NCBI RefSeq assembly: GCF_003330845.1
Contig: NZ_CP026121.1
Coordinates: 3,267,501 to 3,331,500, forward strand
Direction: 5' to 3'
Origin: Streptomyces sp. Go-475
GTDB lineage: Bacteria > Actinomycetota > Actinomycetes > Streptomycetales > Streptomycetaceae
DNA: 64,000 bases
The notes under the pieces: model-generated
Databases searched by the model: none
Told to the model about the DNA's origin: nothing
The model's input: only the letters and a program-made list of their open reading frames with translations
Made by a program: the position numbers and the translations under genes
Shown: positions 52,894 to 61,329 of the stretch, one piece after another
Position numbering within the stretch: the first letter of the stretch is position 1
How the letters are laid out: each line of letters opens with the position of its first letter

Positions 52894-54297
52894 ATGCGCA
52901 TGACGAGCAGCACCATCCGGAAACGCTGGTCGCCCGAGCGGGACAAGGCGACCCCCCAGCACCGCAGAGCCGCCAAGGCCGCGGCAGCCGTCGCCGCGGG
53001 AGCGCTCGCGCTCTCGCTCACCGCCTGCGGAGGCGCCGACGACGGGAACAGTGAACCCCAGGGCAACACCGAGGAGACCACCGACAACGTCACCCTTCCC
53101 AAGCTGGACGGGACGAGCCTGGAGATCGCCGCCGTGTGGACCGGCGCCGAACAGGCCAACTTCAAGAAGGTCCTTTCGGAGTTCGAGAAGCGCACGGGCG
53201 CCAAGGTCACGTTCGTCCCCGCCCAGGACCCGATCATCAACTTCATCGGTTCGAAGGTGGCCGGCGGGCAGCCGCCGGACATCGCGATGCTGCCGCAGCC
53301 GGGCGCCATCAAGCAGGCCGTGGACCGCGGCTGGGCCAAGCCGCTCGGCGCCGACGCCCTCAAGGAGCTCGGCGAGAACTACTCGCAGGGCTGGCAGGAC
53401 ATCGGCAAGGTCGGCGGCAAGCAGTACGGCGTCTACTACAAGGCCGCCAACAAGTCCCTGATCTGGTACAACAACCAGGTCTTCGAGAACGCCGGGGCGA
53501 GCGAGCCCGAGACCTGGCCGGACCTGCTGAAGACGGCACAGACGGTCTACGACTCCGGCGTCACCCCGTTCTCCGTCGGCGGCGCCGAGGGCTGGACGCT
53601 GACCGACTGGTTCGAGAACGTCTACCTCTCCCAGGCCGGGCCGGAGAAGTACGACCAGCTGGCCAAGCACGAGATCAAGTGGACGGACCCGTCCGTGAAG
53701 GACGCGCTGACCACCCTCGCGCAGGTCTGGGGCAAGACCGACTACATCGCGACCGGGGCGTTGCAGACCGACTTCCCGGCCTCCGTCACGCAGGTCTTCA
53801 CCGGCGGGGACCAGCCCAAGGCGGCCATGGTCGCGGCGGGCGACTTCGCGCAGGTCAACATCCCGCAGAACATGAAGGTGGGCACGGACGCGAAGGTCTT
53901 CCCGTTCCCGGCGGTCGGTGACAACGGGCCGGTGGTCTCGGGCGGCGACGCGGCCGTGATCCTGGAGGACTCGAAGGGAGCGCAGGCCCTGGCCACCTGG
54001 CTCGCCTCGCCGGACGCGGCACAGATCCAGGCGAAGCTCGGCGGCTACCTGTCGCCGAACAAGAACGTGCCGAACTCCGCGTACCCCAACGCGGTGCAGC
54101 AGCGGATCGCCAAGGCGCTCATCGACGCCGGTGACGACTTCCGCTTCGACATGTCCGACCAGGCCCCGCAGGCCTTCGGCGGCACGCCCGGCAAGGGTGA
54201 GTGGAAGATCCTCCAGGACTTCCTGAAGAACCCGAAGGACGTGGCGGGTACGCAGCAGAAGCTGGAGGCCGAAGCGGCCGCGGCCTACGGAGGCTGA
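52894..54297 (+). CDS. Carbohydrate ABC transporter substrate-binding lipoprotein
   Basis: 467 residues. Long signal peptide with lipobox SLTACGG (lipid Cys at residue 45). The mature part is the family-1 solute-binding fold: TSLEIAAVWTGAEQANFKKV, PPDIAMLPQPGAIKQAVDRG, then the C-lobe with AALVAAGDFAQV-like (AAMVAAGDFAQVNIPQNMKV). It captures a sugar, possibly an alpha-glucoside, at the outer face and delivers it to the two permeases that follow. First gene of a three-gene operon (5 bases to the next start). ATG 52894; no ATPase gene is present, so a shared MsiK-type ATPase is expected. Confidence 0.92.
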   Translation: MRMTSSTIRKRWSPERDKATPQHRRAAKAAAAVAAGALALSLTACGGADDGNSEPQGNTEETTDNVTLPKLDGTSLEIAAVWTGAEQANFKKVLSEFEKRTGAKVTFVPAQDPIINFIGSKVAGGQPPDIAMLPQPGAIKQAVDRGWAKPLGADALKELGENYSQGWQDIGKVGGKQYGVYYKAANKSLIWYNNQVFENAGASEPETWPDLLKTAQTVYDSGVTPFSVGGAEGWTLTDWFENVYLSQAGPEKYDQLAKHEIKWTDPSVKDALTTLAQVWGKTDYIATGALQTDFPASVTQVFTGGDQPKAAMVAAGDFAQVNIPQNMKVGTDAKVFPFPAVGDNGPVVSGGDAAVILEDSKGAQALATWLASPDAAQIQAKLGGYLSPNKNVPNSAYPNAVQQRIAKALIDAGDDFRFDMSDQAPQAFGGTPGKGEWKILQDFLKNPKDVAGTQQKLEAEAAAAYGG

Positions 54298-54301
54298 CGG
54301 C

Positions 54302-55648
54302 ATGACGTCGGCCACGGCGGCAGGGGGCGTCAAGCCCCCTGCCGCTCCCAAGTCGCGCAAGAGTGTGACCGGCACCCGCAGGATGGTCGCGGCGCTGTTC
54401 CTGCTGCCCGCGCTCGTCCTGCTCGGCGCGCTCGTGGTGTACCCGATCGGGTACTCGGTGGTCCGCAGCTTCTACGACCAGTCCGGCGACGGCTTCGCCG
54501 GAATCGACAACTACAAGGCCCTCTTCACCGACGAGGGCATCCGCACCGCGCTGAAGAACAACGTCTTCTGGGTGGTGTTCGCGCCGACGGTCGCCACGGC
54601 CCTCGGCCTGATCTTCGCGGTGCTGACCGAACGGGTGCGCTGGGGCACGGCCTTCAAGCTGGTCGTCTTCATGCCGATGGCGATCTCGATGCTGGCCGCG
54701 GGCATCATCTTCCGCCTGGTGTACGACCAGGACCCGGACAAGGGCGTGGCGAACGCGGTGTGGGTGGGCGTGCACGACACGTTCGCCCAGGCGTCGGCGT
54801 TCCCGAAGGCCCACCCGGGCCGGGAGTCGCCGCTGGAGGCGGCGGGCGGCGGCGCGTTCATCACGAAGTCGCCCGTCCGTGTCGGCGAGGCGGTCTCGCT
54901 GCCGATGGTGGGCGTCGCGCCGGACCTGATGCCGGACGGCGCGAAGCCGGCGGTGGCGCCGAAGCCCGAGCCGGACAAGGTCACCGGCACGACCTGGCAG
55001 GACTTCACGCGCGGCAAGGGCGTCGGCAAGCTCAACAGCGTCGACGCGTCCGAACTGGGCTACGCCGGGATGCGCGTCGAGGCCGTGAAGGACGGCCGGG
55101 TCGTGGCCTCCACCACGGCCGGCGACGACGGTACCTTCACGCTGCCGGCCTCGGCCGACGGGGCGCAACTGCGGCTCCCGGACAGCAACTTCAAGGAGCC
55201 GTACAACGGCCTGGACTGGCTCGGCCCGTCCCTGGTCACGCCGTCCATCATCGGCGCGTACATCTGGATGTGGGCGGGCTTCGCGATGGTGCTGATCGCG
55301 GCCGGGCTCGCGGGCGTGCCCCGGGAGCTGCTGGAGGCCGCCCGGGTCGACGGGGCGAGTGAGTGGCAGGTGTTCCGACGGGTCACGGTGCCGCTGCTGG
55401 CGCCGGTCCTCGCGGTCGTCACCGTCACCCTGATGATCAACGTGCTGAAGATCTTCGACCTGGTCTTCATCATCGCCCCCGGCTCCGCCCAGGACGACGC
55501 GAACGTGCTCGCCCTGGAGCTGTACCGCAAGGGCTTCTCCGAGGACCAGCCGGGCATCGCCAGCGCCATCTCGGTGTTCCTGCTGCTGCTCGTGATCCCG
55601 GTGATGTGGTTCAACGTCAGGCGGCTGCGGCGGGAGGTGCGGCGATGA
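54302..55648 (+). CDS. Carbohydrate ABC permease (MalF type) with extracytoplasmic insert
   Basis: 448 residues, about 140 more than usual. The first helix is MVAALFLLPALVLLGALVVY. After the third helix comes an insert of about 150 residues (about 150-295) with a b-strand-rich end (RVVASTTAGDDGTFTLPASA). The permease then resumes (SIIGAYIWMWAGFAMVLIAA) and has the EAA loop ELLEAARVDGASEWQVFRRV for contact with the ATPase. The insert may fold outside the membrane and touch the binding protein. Start ATG 54302; stop overlaps the next gene by 4 bases. Confidence 0.9.
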   Translation: MTSATAAGGVKPPAAPKSRKSVTGTRRMVAALFLLPALVLLGALVVYPIGYSVVRSFYDQSGDGFAGIDNYKALFTDEGIRTALKNNVFWVVFAPTVATALGLIFAVLTERVRWGTAFKLVVFMPMAISMLAAGIIFRLVYDQDPDKGVANAVWVGVHDTFAQASAFPKAHPGRESPLEAAGGGAFITKSPVRVGEAVSLPMVGVAPDLMPDGAKPAVAPKPEPDKVTGTTWQDFTRGKGVGKLNSVDASELGYAGMRVEAVKDGRVVASTTAGDDGTFTLPASADGAQLRLPDSNFKEPYNGLDWLGPSLVTPSIIGAYIWMWAGFAMVLIAAGLAGVPRELLEAARVDGASEWQVFRRVTVPLLAPVLAVVTVTLMINVLKIFDLVFIIAPGSAQDDANVLALELYRKGFSEDQPGIASAISVFLLLLVIPVMWFNVRRLRREVRR

Positions 55649-56559
55649 GCGCGGACGCGGGCAGTCTGCCCGGCAAGGCGGCGCGGCCCACCGGCTCGGT
55701 GAAGGCGAGGCAGTCGCTGGGGTCCCGGCTGGTCGAGGGGGTCAGCGGCGGGCTCGTGCGGGTGTTCCTCATCGTGGTCGGCCTGTTCTGGCTGGTGCCG
55801 ACGATCGGTCTGCTGCTGGCCAGTCTCCGCTCGCCGGAGGACATCGCGGCGAGCGGCTGGTGGAAGGTGTTCACCGAGCCGTCCCAGATCACCTTCGACA
55901 GCTACTCCAAGCTGCTGGAGAACGACGACATCACCAGCAGCCTGGTCAACACGGTGTGGATCACCGTCCCGGCGACCCTGCTGGTGGTGATCATCGGCTC
56001 GCTGGCGGGCTACGCCTTCGCCTGGATGGAGTTCCCCGGCCGCGACTGGTGGTTCCTGGGCGTGGTCGGCCTGTTGGTCGTGCCGGTGCAGGTCGCGCTG
56101 ATCCCGATCGCCGAACTCTTCGGCAACATCGGCATCTTCGGCTCGGTGACCGGCGTGGTCCTCTTCCACGTCGGCTTCGGCCTGCCGTTCGCGGTGTTCC
56201 TGCTGCGGAACTTCTTCGCGGAGATCCCGAGGGAGCTGCTGGAGGCCGCGCGGCTGGACGGGGCGGGCGAACTGCGCCTGTTCTTCCGGGTCGTGATGCC
56301 GCTGGGCGCTCCGGCGATCGCCTCGCTCGGCATCTTCCAGTTCCTGTGGGTGTGGAACGACATGCTGGTCGCGCTGATCTTCTCGGACTCCGGGAGCCAG
56401 CCGATCACGGTCGCACTCCAGACGCAGGTACGGCAGTTCGGCAACAACATCGACGTGCTGGCACCCGGCGCGTTCATCTCGATGGTGGTCCCGCTGGCCG
56501 TGTTCTTCGCGTTCCAGCGGCAGTTCGTGTCCGGCGTGATGGCCGGCGCGGTGAAGTAG
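55645..56559 (+). CDS. Carbohydrate ABC permease (MalG type)
   Basis: 304 residues, six membrane helices. First helix VFLIVVGLFWLVPTIGLLLA; EAA loop IPRELLEAARLDGAGELRLF; typical end FVSGVMAGAVK. Intact, in contrast to the remnant at 10.3-11.1 kb, with which it shares the family. ATG 55645 overlaps the TGA of the MalF-type gene (ATGA). Followed by a hairpin terminator, so the operon is binding protein-MalF-MalG only. Confidence 0.92.
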   Translation: MSADAGSLPGKAARPTGSVKARQSLGSRLVEGVSGGLVRVFLIVVGLFWLVPTIGLLLASLRSPEDIAASGWWKVFTEPSQITFDSYSKLLENDDITSSLVNTVWITVPATLLVVIIGSLAGYAFAWMEFPGRDWWFLGVVGLLVVPVQVALIPIAELFGNIGIFGSVTGVVLFHVGFGLPFAVFLLRNFFAEIPRELLEAARLDGAGELRLFFRVVMPLGAPAIASLGIFQFLWVWNDMLVALIFSDSGSQPITVALQTQVRQFGNNIDVLAPGAFISMVVPLAVFFAFQRQFVSGVMAGAVK

Positions 56560-56580
56560 CGCTCAAGAAAAGGCAGTTGG

Positions 56581-56608
56581 AGGGGCGGGCCGGGAGCGGT
56601 CCGCCCCT
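56581..56608 (+). terminator. Terminator after the sugar ABC operon
   Basis: 11-bp stem AGGGGCGGGCC / GGTCCGCCCCT with one G-U pair and a 6-base loop, 22 bases after the MalG stop. Confidence 0.8.
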
Positions 56609-56689
56609 TCGGCGTTCCCCCGGATGCCGTAGCCGCCGTAACCAACCCGGCCCACCGGCCGTTCCCGGGCCGAACGCCCGCGCCGACCG

Positions 56690-58963
56690 ATGGATGGCCT
56701 CTTGCCCAGGTTCAGTGTCATTGTCCCCGCGTACCAGGTTCAGGCGTACCTGCACGAGTGCCTCGAATCGGTGCTCTCCCAGTCCTGTCCCGATCTGGAA
56801 CTGATCGTCGTCGACGACTGCTCGCCGGACGCGTGCGGCGCGATCATCGACGAGTTCGCCGCCCGCGACGCGCGCGTCCACCCCGTCCACCTGCCGCAGA
56901 ACGTCGGCCTGGGCCGCGCCCGCAACGCCGGCGTGGCCCACGCGAGCGGCGACTACCTGCTGTTCCTCGACAGCGACGACACGCTCACGCCCGACGCGTT
57001 GCGCTCCATCGCCGACCGGCTGAAGGAGACGGGCGATCCGGACGTCCTGGTCTTCGACTACGCGCGCGCCTACTGGACGGGCGAGGCGGTCCGCAACCAG
57101 GCGGCGCTGCAGCTCACCGAGGAGGGCCCGGCCCCGTTCCGCCTGGCGGACCGGCCGGGTCTGCTGCGGCTGCTGATGGTCGCGTGGAACAAGGCGTACC
57201 GGCGTGAGTTCGTCGAGGAGAAGGGGTTCGCCTTCCCGCCCGGCTGGTACGAGGACACGCCGTGGACGTACCCGGTGCTGATGACCGCGGAGTCGATCGC
57301 GACGCTCGACCGGGTCTGCGTGCACTACCGGCAACGGCGGCAGGGCAGCATCCTGCGCACCACCAGCGAACGGCACTTCGACGTCTTCGAGCAGTACGAC
57401 CGGGTGTTCGCGTTCCTCGACGAGCGGCCCGAACTGGCGCAGTGGCGGCCGGTGTTGTTCCGCCGCATGGTGCACCACCTGGCGATCGTGTACTCCCGGC
57501 GGGACCGGCTGCCCCGGGGTTCACGCGCGGCCTTCCTGCGCCGGGCCCGCGCCCACTACCGCCGCTACCGCACGCCCGGGACGCCCGGTCCCCTGCGCGC
57601 CCGGGTGCACCACACGCTGATCCGCTTCGGCCTGCACCGCACCTACCGGGCCCTGAAGCTGGCGTCGGCCGCGCACCGCTCCGCCGCCCGGATCACCGGA
57701 GGGCTCGGGCGGGGGCTGCGGTCCGCCGCGCTGCGGGCCCACTACCGCGTGCAGCGCTGCCTCCCGCTGCGCGCCGACCGTGCCGTCTTCACCGCGTACG
57801 ACGGCCGCGGCCACAGCTGCAACCCGGGCGCGCTCGAGGCCGCGTTCCGCGACCTCGCCCCGCACATCCGCACGGCGTGGATCGCCCGCCCCGAGCACCA
57901 CCACACGATCCCGCCCGGGCCGCGCCGCCTCGTCCCCGGCACGGCCGCCTACTGGACGGCGCTCGCCCGCTCCCGGTACCTGGTGAGCAACACCGACTTC
58001 GACGACCGCCTGGTCAAGCGCCGGGGCCAGGTCCTGATCCAGACCGGGCACGGCACCCCGCTGGGGCACCTCGGACTCGACCTCCAGGAACGCCCGGCGG
58101 CGGCCCGCGGCCGGGACTTCGCCCGGCTCCTCAAGGGCGTCGAGCAGTGGGACTACGTGCTGTCCGCGAACCGCCACACGACCCTGACCCACGAGCGCGT
58201 CCACCCCGGCCGCTACACCACGCTGGAGTACGGCTACCCCCGCAACGACGTGTTCCGCACGGCGACCGAGGCGGACGTGGCCCGGCTGCGCGCCTCGCTC
58301 GGCGTCCCCGAGGGCGCGGTGGCGATCCTGTACGCGCCGACCCGCCGCGACTACCGCCGCTCCCCGCGCCACACCCTCGACCTGCAGCGGATCGTGCGCC
58401 GCCTGGGCCCGCGCTTCGTCGTCCTGGCCCGCGCCCACCACGCCTACGGCGGCCCGCTGACCACGACCTGCGGCCGGGTCGTCGACGTCAGCGACCACCC
58501 GAGCGTGGAGTCGCTCTGCCTGGCCTCGGACGCCCTGGTCACGGACTACTCGTCGCTGATGTTCGACTACGCCAACCTGGACCGGCCGATCGTGATCCAC
58601 GCCGACGACTGGGAAGCGTACGAGGCGGCCCGCGGCACCTACTTCGACCTGCGTTCCTTCCCGCCCGGCGCGATCGCGCGGGGCGAGGACGAGCTGATCG
58701 ACATCTTCGCCACCGGCCACTGGCGCGGCTCCCGGTCGGCGCAGCTGCGGGCGGCGTTCCGCGAACGGTTCTGCACCTACGACGACGGCCGGGCCGCCGA
58801 GCGGGTCGTGCGCCGGGTCGTCCTCGGCGAGTCGGACCTGCCGCCGGTCGTCCCGCTGGCCGAGCGCCGGCCGGTGCCGTCGGCGGCGGCCTCGCTGGTC
58901 CGCGAGCCGCTCGCCACGGTGCCGCAGCCGGCCGGTTCCGCGGCCGTCACCGACCGCCTCTGA
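56690..58963 (+). CDS. GT2 glycosyltransferase fused to a TagF-like glycerophosphotransferase (first of three)
   Basis: 757 residues. The N-terminal GT-A domain (1-250) is LPRFSVIVPAYQVQAYLHEC with the DxD motif FLDSDDTLTP near residue 98. The C-terminal CDP-glycerol glycerophosphotransferase-like domain (about 360-740) has HGTPLGHLGLD, NRHTTLTHERVHPGRY, LYAPTRRDYR and VTDYSSLMFDYANLDRPIVI. It would build a phosphate-linked or decorated wall glycopolymer such as teichoic acid at the inner membrane face. The true start may be TTG 56702, which aligns with the paralogues (MPRFSIVVPSH). It is related to the next two genes in the same direction. Confidence 0.87.
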   Translation: MDGLLPRFSVIVPAYQVQAYLHECLESVLSQSCPDLELIVVDDCSPDACGAIIDEFAARDARVHPVHLPQNVGLGRARNAGVAHASGDYLLFLDSDDTLTPDALRSIADRLKETGDPDVLVFDYARAYWTGEAVRNQAALQLTEEGPAPFRLADRPGLLRLLMVAWNKAYRREFVEEKGFAFPPGWYEDTPWTYPVLMTAESIATLDRVCVHYRQRRQGSILRTTSERHFDVFEQYDRVFAFLDERPELAQWRPVLFRRMVHHLAIVYSRRDRLPRGSRAAFLRRARAHYRRYRTPGTPGPLRARVHHTLIRFGLHRTYRALKLASAAHRSAARITGGLGRGLRSAALRAHYRVQRCLPLRADRAVFTAYDGRGHSCNPGALEAAFRDLAPHIRTAWIARPEHHHTIPPGPRRLVPGTAAYWTALARSRYLVSNTDFDDRLVKRRGQVLIQTGHGTPLGHLGLDLQERPAAARGRDFARLLKGVEQWDYVLSANRHTTLTHERVHPGRYTTLEYGYPRNDVFRTATEADVARLRASLGVPEGAVAILYAPTRRDYRRSPRHTLDLQRIVRRLGPRFVVLARAHHAYGGPLTTTCGRVVDVSDHPSVESLCLASDALVTDYSSLMFDYANLDRPIVIHADDWEAYEAARGTYFDLRSFPPGAIARGEDELIDIFATGHWRGSRSAQLRAAFRERFCTYDDGRAAERVVRRVVLGESDLPPVVPLAERRPVPSAAASLVREPLATVPQPAGSAAVTDRL

Positions 58964-59119
58964 ACTCGGTTCTCACTCCGGGGAGTCCCATGCCCTCCAG
59001 CCCGTCGCGGCCGACACCCAGCCGGCCGCCCTCCTGGCGCCCGTCCGGGCGCCCGGGCCGCCCGCGCGCGGCCTGAGGCGGCCCGCAGTCTCCTGAAGGC
59101 CCTCGACAGAAAGAGCAGA

Positions 59120-61321
59120 ATGCCCCGCTTCAGCATCGTCGTCCCGTCCCATGGGGTCGCGGGCCGGCTGTCCCAGGCGCTGGACTCGGTCCTCGCCCAG
59201 TCGTTCGGCGACTTCGAGCTGATCCCGGTGTGCGACGCACCCGACGCACCGGCGGCGGACGTCGTCGCCGGGTACGCCGAGCGGGACTCCCGGGTGACGC
59301 CGGTGCACTCCCCGCCGTCGGCCGGTCTGGCCGGGGCGCGCAACACCGGGCTGCGGTCGGCGGTCGGCGGCCACGTGCTGTTCCTCGACGGCGACGACGT
59401 CCTGGCCCCGGGGGCGCTGGCCGCGCTGGACGCCCGGCTGGGCGAGACCGGCGACGTGGACGTCCTGTACTTCGAGCACGAGCGCACCCCCTGGTGGGAG
59501 GGCGAGCCGACCAACCCGCCGGCCTCGCTGCTGGCCAGGACGCCGGACCGGGCCTTCGCCCCCCGCGAGGTCCCGCAGCTGACGGGCGTGGCGCTCCCGG
59601 CGTGGAGCGCGGCCTACCGCCGGGCCTTCCTCACCGAGCGGGACATCACCTTCCCCGGGGACCACTTCACCGACGTCGGGTTCGGCGGTCTCGTCGCCCT
59701 GCGGGCGGAGCGGGTGGCGGCCCTGCGCACCGTCGTCGTCCGGCATCTGCTGCGCCGGCAGGGCAACCGGCTGAACCTGCCGGGCGAGCACCACACCGAG
59801 CTGCTCGACCAGACCGAGCTGGTGCTGACGCGGGCGGCGGAGGGGGAGCTGCCGGTGGAGCGGCTGCGGCCGCTGTTCGAGCAGCTCTTCGCCGCCGTGC
59901 TGAAGACGGCCGCGCACCCCCGGCGGCTGCCGGCCGGGCGGCGCGCCTTCTTCCGGCGGGCGAGCGCCCTCTACCGGCGGCACCGCCCCGCCGGGTACCG
60001 GGCGCCCGGCGGCAGCCTGGGCGTCCAGCACCGGCTGCTGGCGTCCGGCTCGTACGCGGCGTTCCACGCCCTGCGCGCCGCGAACCGGGGAGCACTGCGC
60101 GCCGCCGCGCTGCTCCCCCGCCCGCGCGGGCTGCGCACCCGCCTGAGCTACGCGGCGCAGCTGCGCCTCCCGCTCGACCGGAACCTGGTCGTGTACTGCG
60201 CGTACTGGGGCCGCGGCTACGCCTGCAACCCGGCCGCGATCCACGCCGCGGCCCGCGCACTCGCCCCGCACCTGCGGGCGGTGTTCCTGGTGGAACCGGA
60301 CGCGGTGGGCGGCATGCCGCCGGGGGTGGAGTACGCGGTGATCGGCAGCCGGAAGTACTGGCGGGTGCTGGCCCGCGCCAAGTACCTCGTGAACAACGCC
60401 AACTTCGCGGACGCCGTCGTCAAGCGCCGCGGCAGCGTGCACCTGCAGACGCAGCACGGCACGCCGCTGAAGACGATGGGCGCCGACCAGGCGACGTACC
60501 CCGTGGTGGCCGCGGCGACCGGGAGCTTCACCAAGCTGCTGGCCCGGGTGGACCGCTGGGACTACAACCTCACCTCGAACCGGCACTCCACGCAGATGTG
60601 GGAGCGGGCGTTCCCCGGCGCGCACGAGACGCTGGAGTACGGCTATCCGCGCAACGACGTCTACTACACGGCGTCCGCCGAGGACGTCGCCCGCGTCCGC
60701 AAGGAACTGGGCGTCCCCGACGGCAAGAAGGCCCTGCTCTACGCCCCCACGCACCGCGACTACGCCACCGGCTTCGCCTCGGGTCTGGACCTGGCCGAGT
60801 TCTGCGAGGCGATCGGCGACGACTACGTGGTGCTGCTGCGCGCCCACTACTTCTACGACCAGGGCTCCTCCCGCGGCGGCGGCCGGATCATCGACGTCAC
60901 GGGGCACCGCTCCTCGGAGGACGTGTGCCTGGCGGCGGACGCGCTGATCACCGACTACTCGTCGATCATGTTCGACTACGCCAACCTGGACCGGCCGATC
61001 GTCGTGTACGCGGACGACTGGGAGGTCTACCGGGAGACCCGGGGGGTCTACTTCGACCTGATGAAGTGCCCGCCCGGCCGGGTGGCCCGTACGCCGGAGG
61101 AACTGGCGGGCGTCTTCCGCGACGGCGCTCACGCCGACGCGTCCGCCACGGCCCTGCGGGCCGCGTTCCGGGAGCGCTTCTGCCAGTTCGACGACGGCCG
61201 GGCCGCCGAGCGTGTCGTGCGCCGGGTGCTGCTGGGCGAGCCGCCCGAGTCGATCCCGCCCGTGACCCCGCTCGCGGAGCGCGTCCCGGCCCCCGCGGCC
61301 GCCACCCTCGTAAGGAGCTGA
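59120..61321 (+). CDS. GT2 glycosyltransferase fused to a TagF-like domain (second of three)
   Basis: 733 residues, same layout as the genes on both sides. GT-A part: MPRFSIVVPSHGVAGRLSQA with acidic motif FLDGDDVLAPG. TagF-like part: QTQHGTPLKTMGADQATYPV, NRHSTQMWERAFPG, LLYAPTHRDY and ITDYSSIMFDYANLDRPIVV. The N-terminal half deviates most from the other two (DAPDAPAADVVAG in place of DDCSPDACGAII-like), so its donor or acceptor may differ. ATG 59120 has AGAAAGAGCAGA just before. 156 bases separate it from the first gene; the next gene starts 8 bases after its stop. Confidence 0.87.
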   Translation: MPRFSIVVPSHGVAGRLSQALDSVLAQSFGDFELIPVCDAPDAPAADVVAGYAERDSRVTPVHSPPSAGLAGARNTGLRSAVGGHVLFLDGDDVLAPGALAALDARLGETGDVDVLYFEHERTPWWEGEPTNPPASLLARTPDRAFAPREVPQLTGVALPAWSAAYRRAFLTERDITFPGDHFTDVGFGGLVALRAERVAALRTVVVRHLLRRQGNRLNLPGEHHTELLDQTELVLTRAAEGELPVERLRPLFEQLFAAVLKTAAHPRRLPAGRRAFFRRASALYRRHRPAGYRAPGGSLGVQHRLLASGSYAAFHALRAANRGALRAAALLPRPRGLRTRLSYAAQLRLPLDRNLVVYCAYWGRGYACNPAAIHAAARALAPHLRAVFLVEPDAVGGMPPGVEYAVIGSRKYWRVLARAKYLVNNANFADAVVKRRGSVHLQTQHGTPLKTMGADQATYPVVAAATGSFTKLLARVDRWDYNLTSNRHSTQMWERAFPGAHETLEYGYPRNDVYYTASAEDVARVRKELGVPDGKKALLYAPTHRDYATGFASGLDLAEFCEAIGDDYVVLLRAHYFYDQGSSRGGGRIIDVTGHRSSEDVCLAADALITDYSSIMFDYANLDRPIVVYADDWEVYRETRGVYFDLMKCPPGRVARTPEELAGVFRDGAHADASATALRAAFRERFCQFDDGRAAERVVRRVLLGEPPESIPPVTPLAERVPAPAAATLVRS

Positions 61322-61329
61322 CCGAAGAA

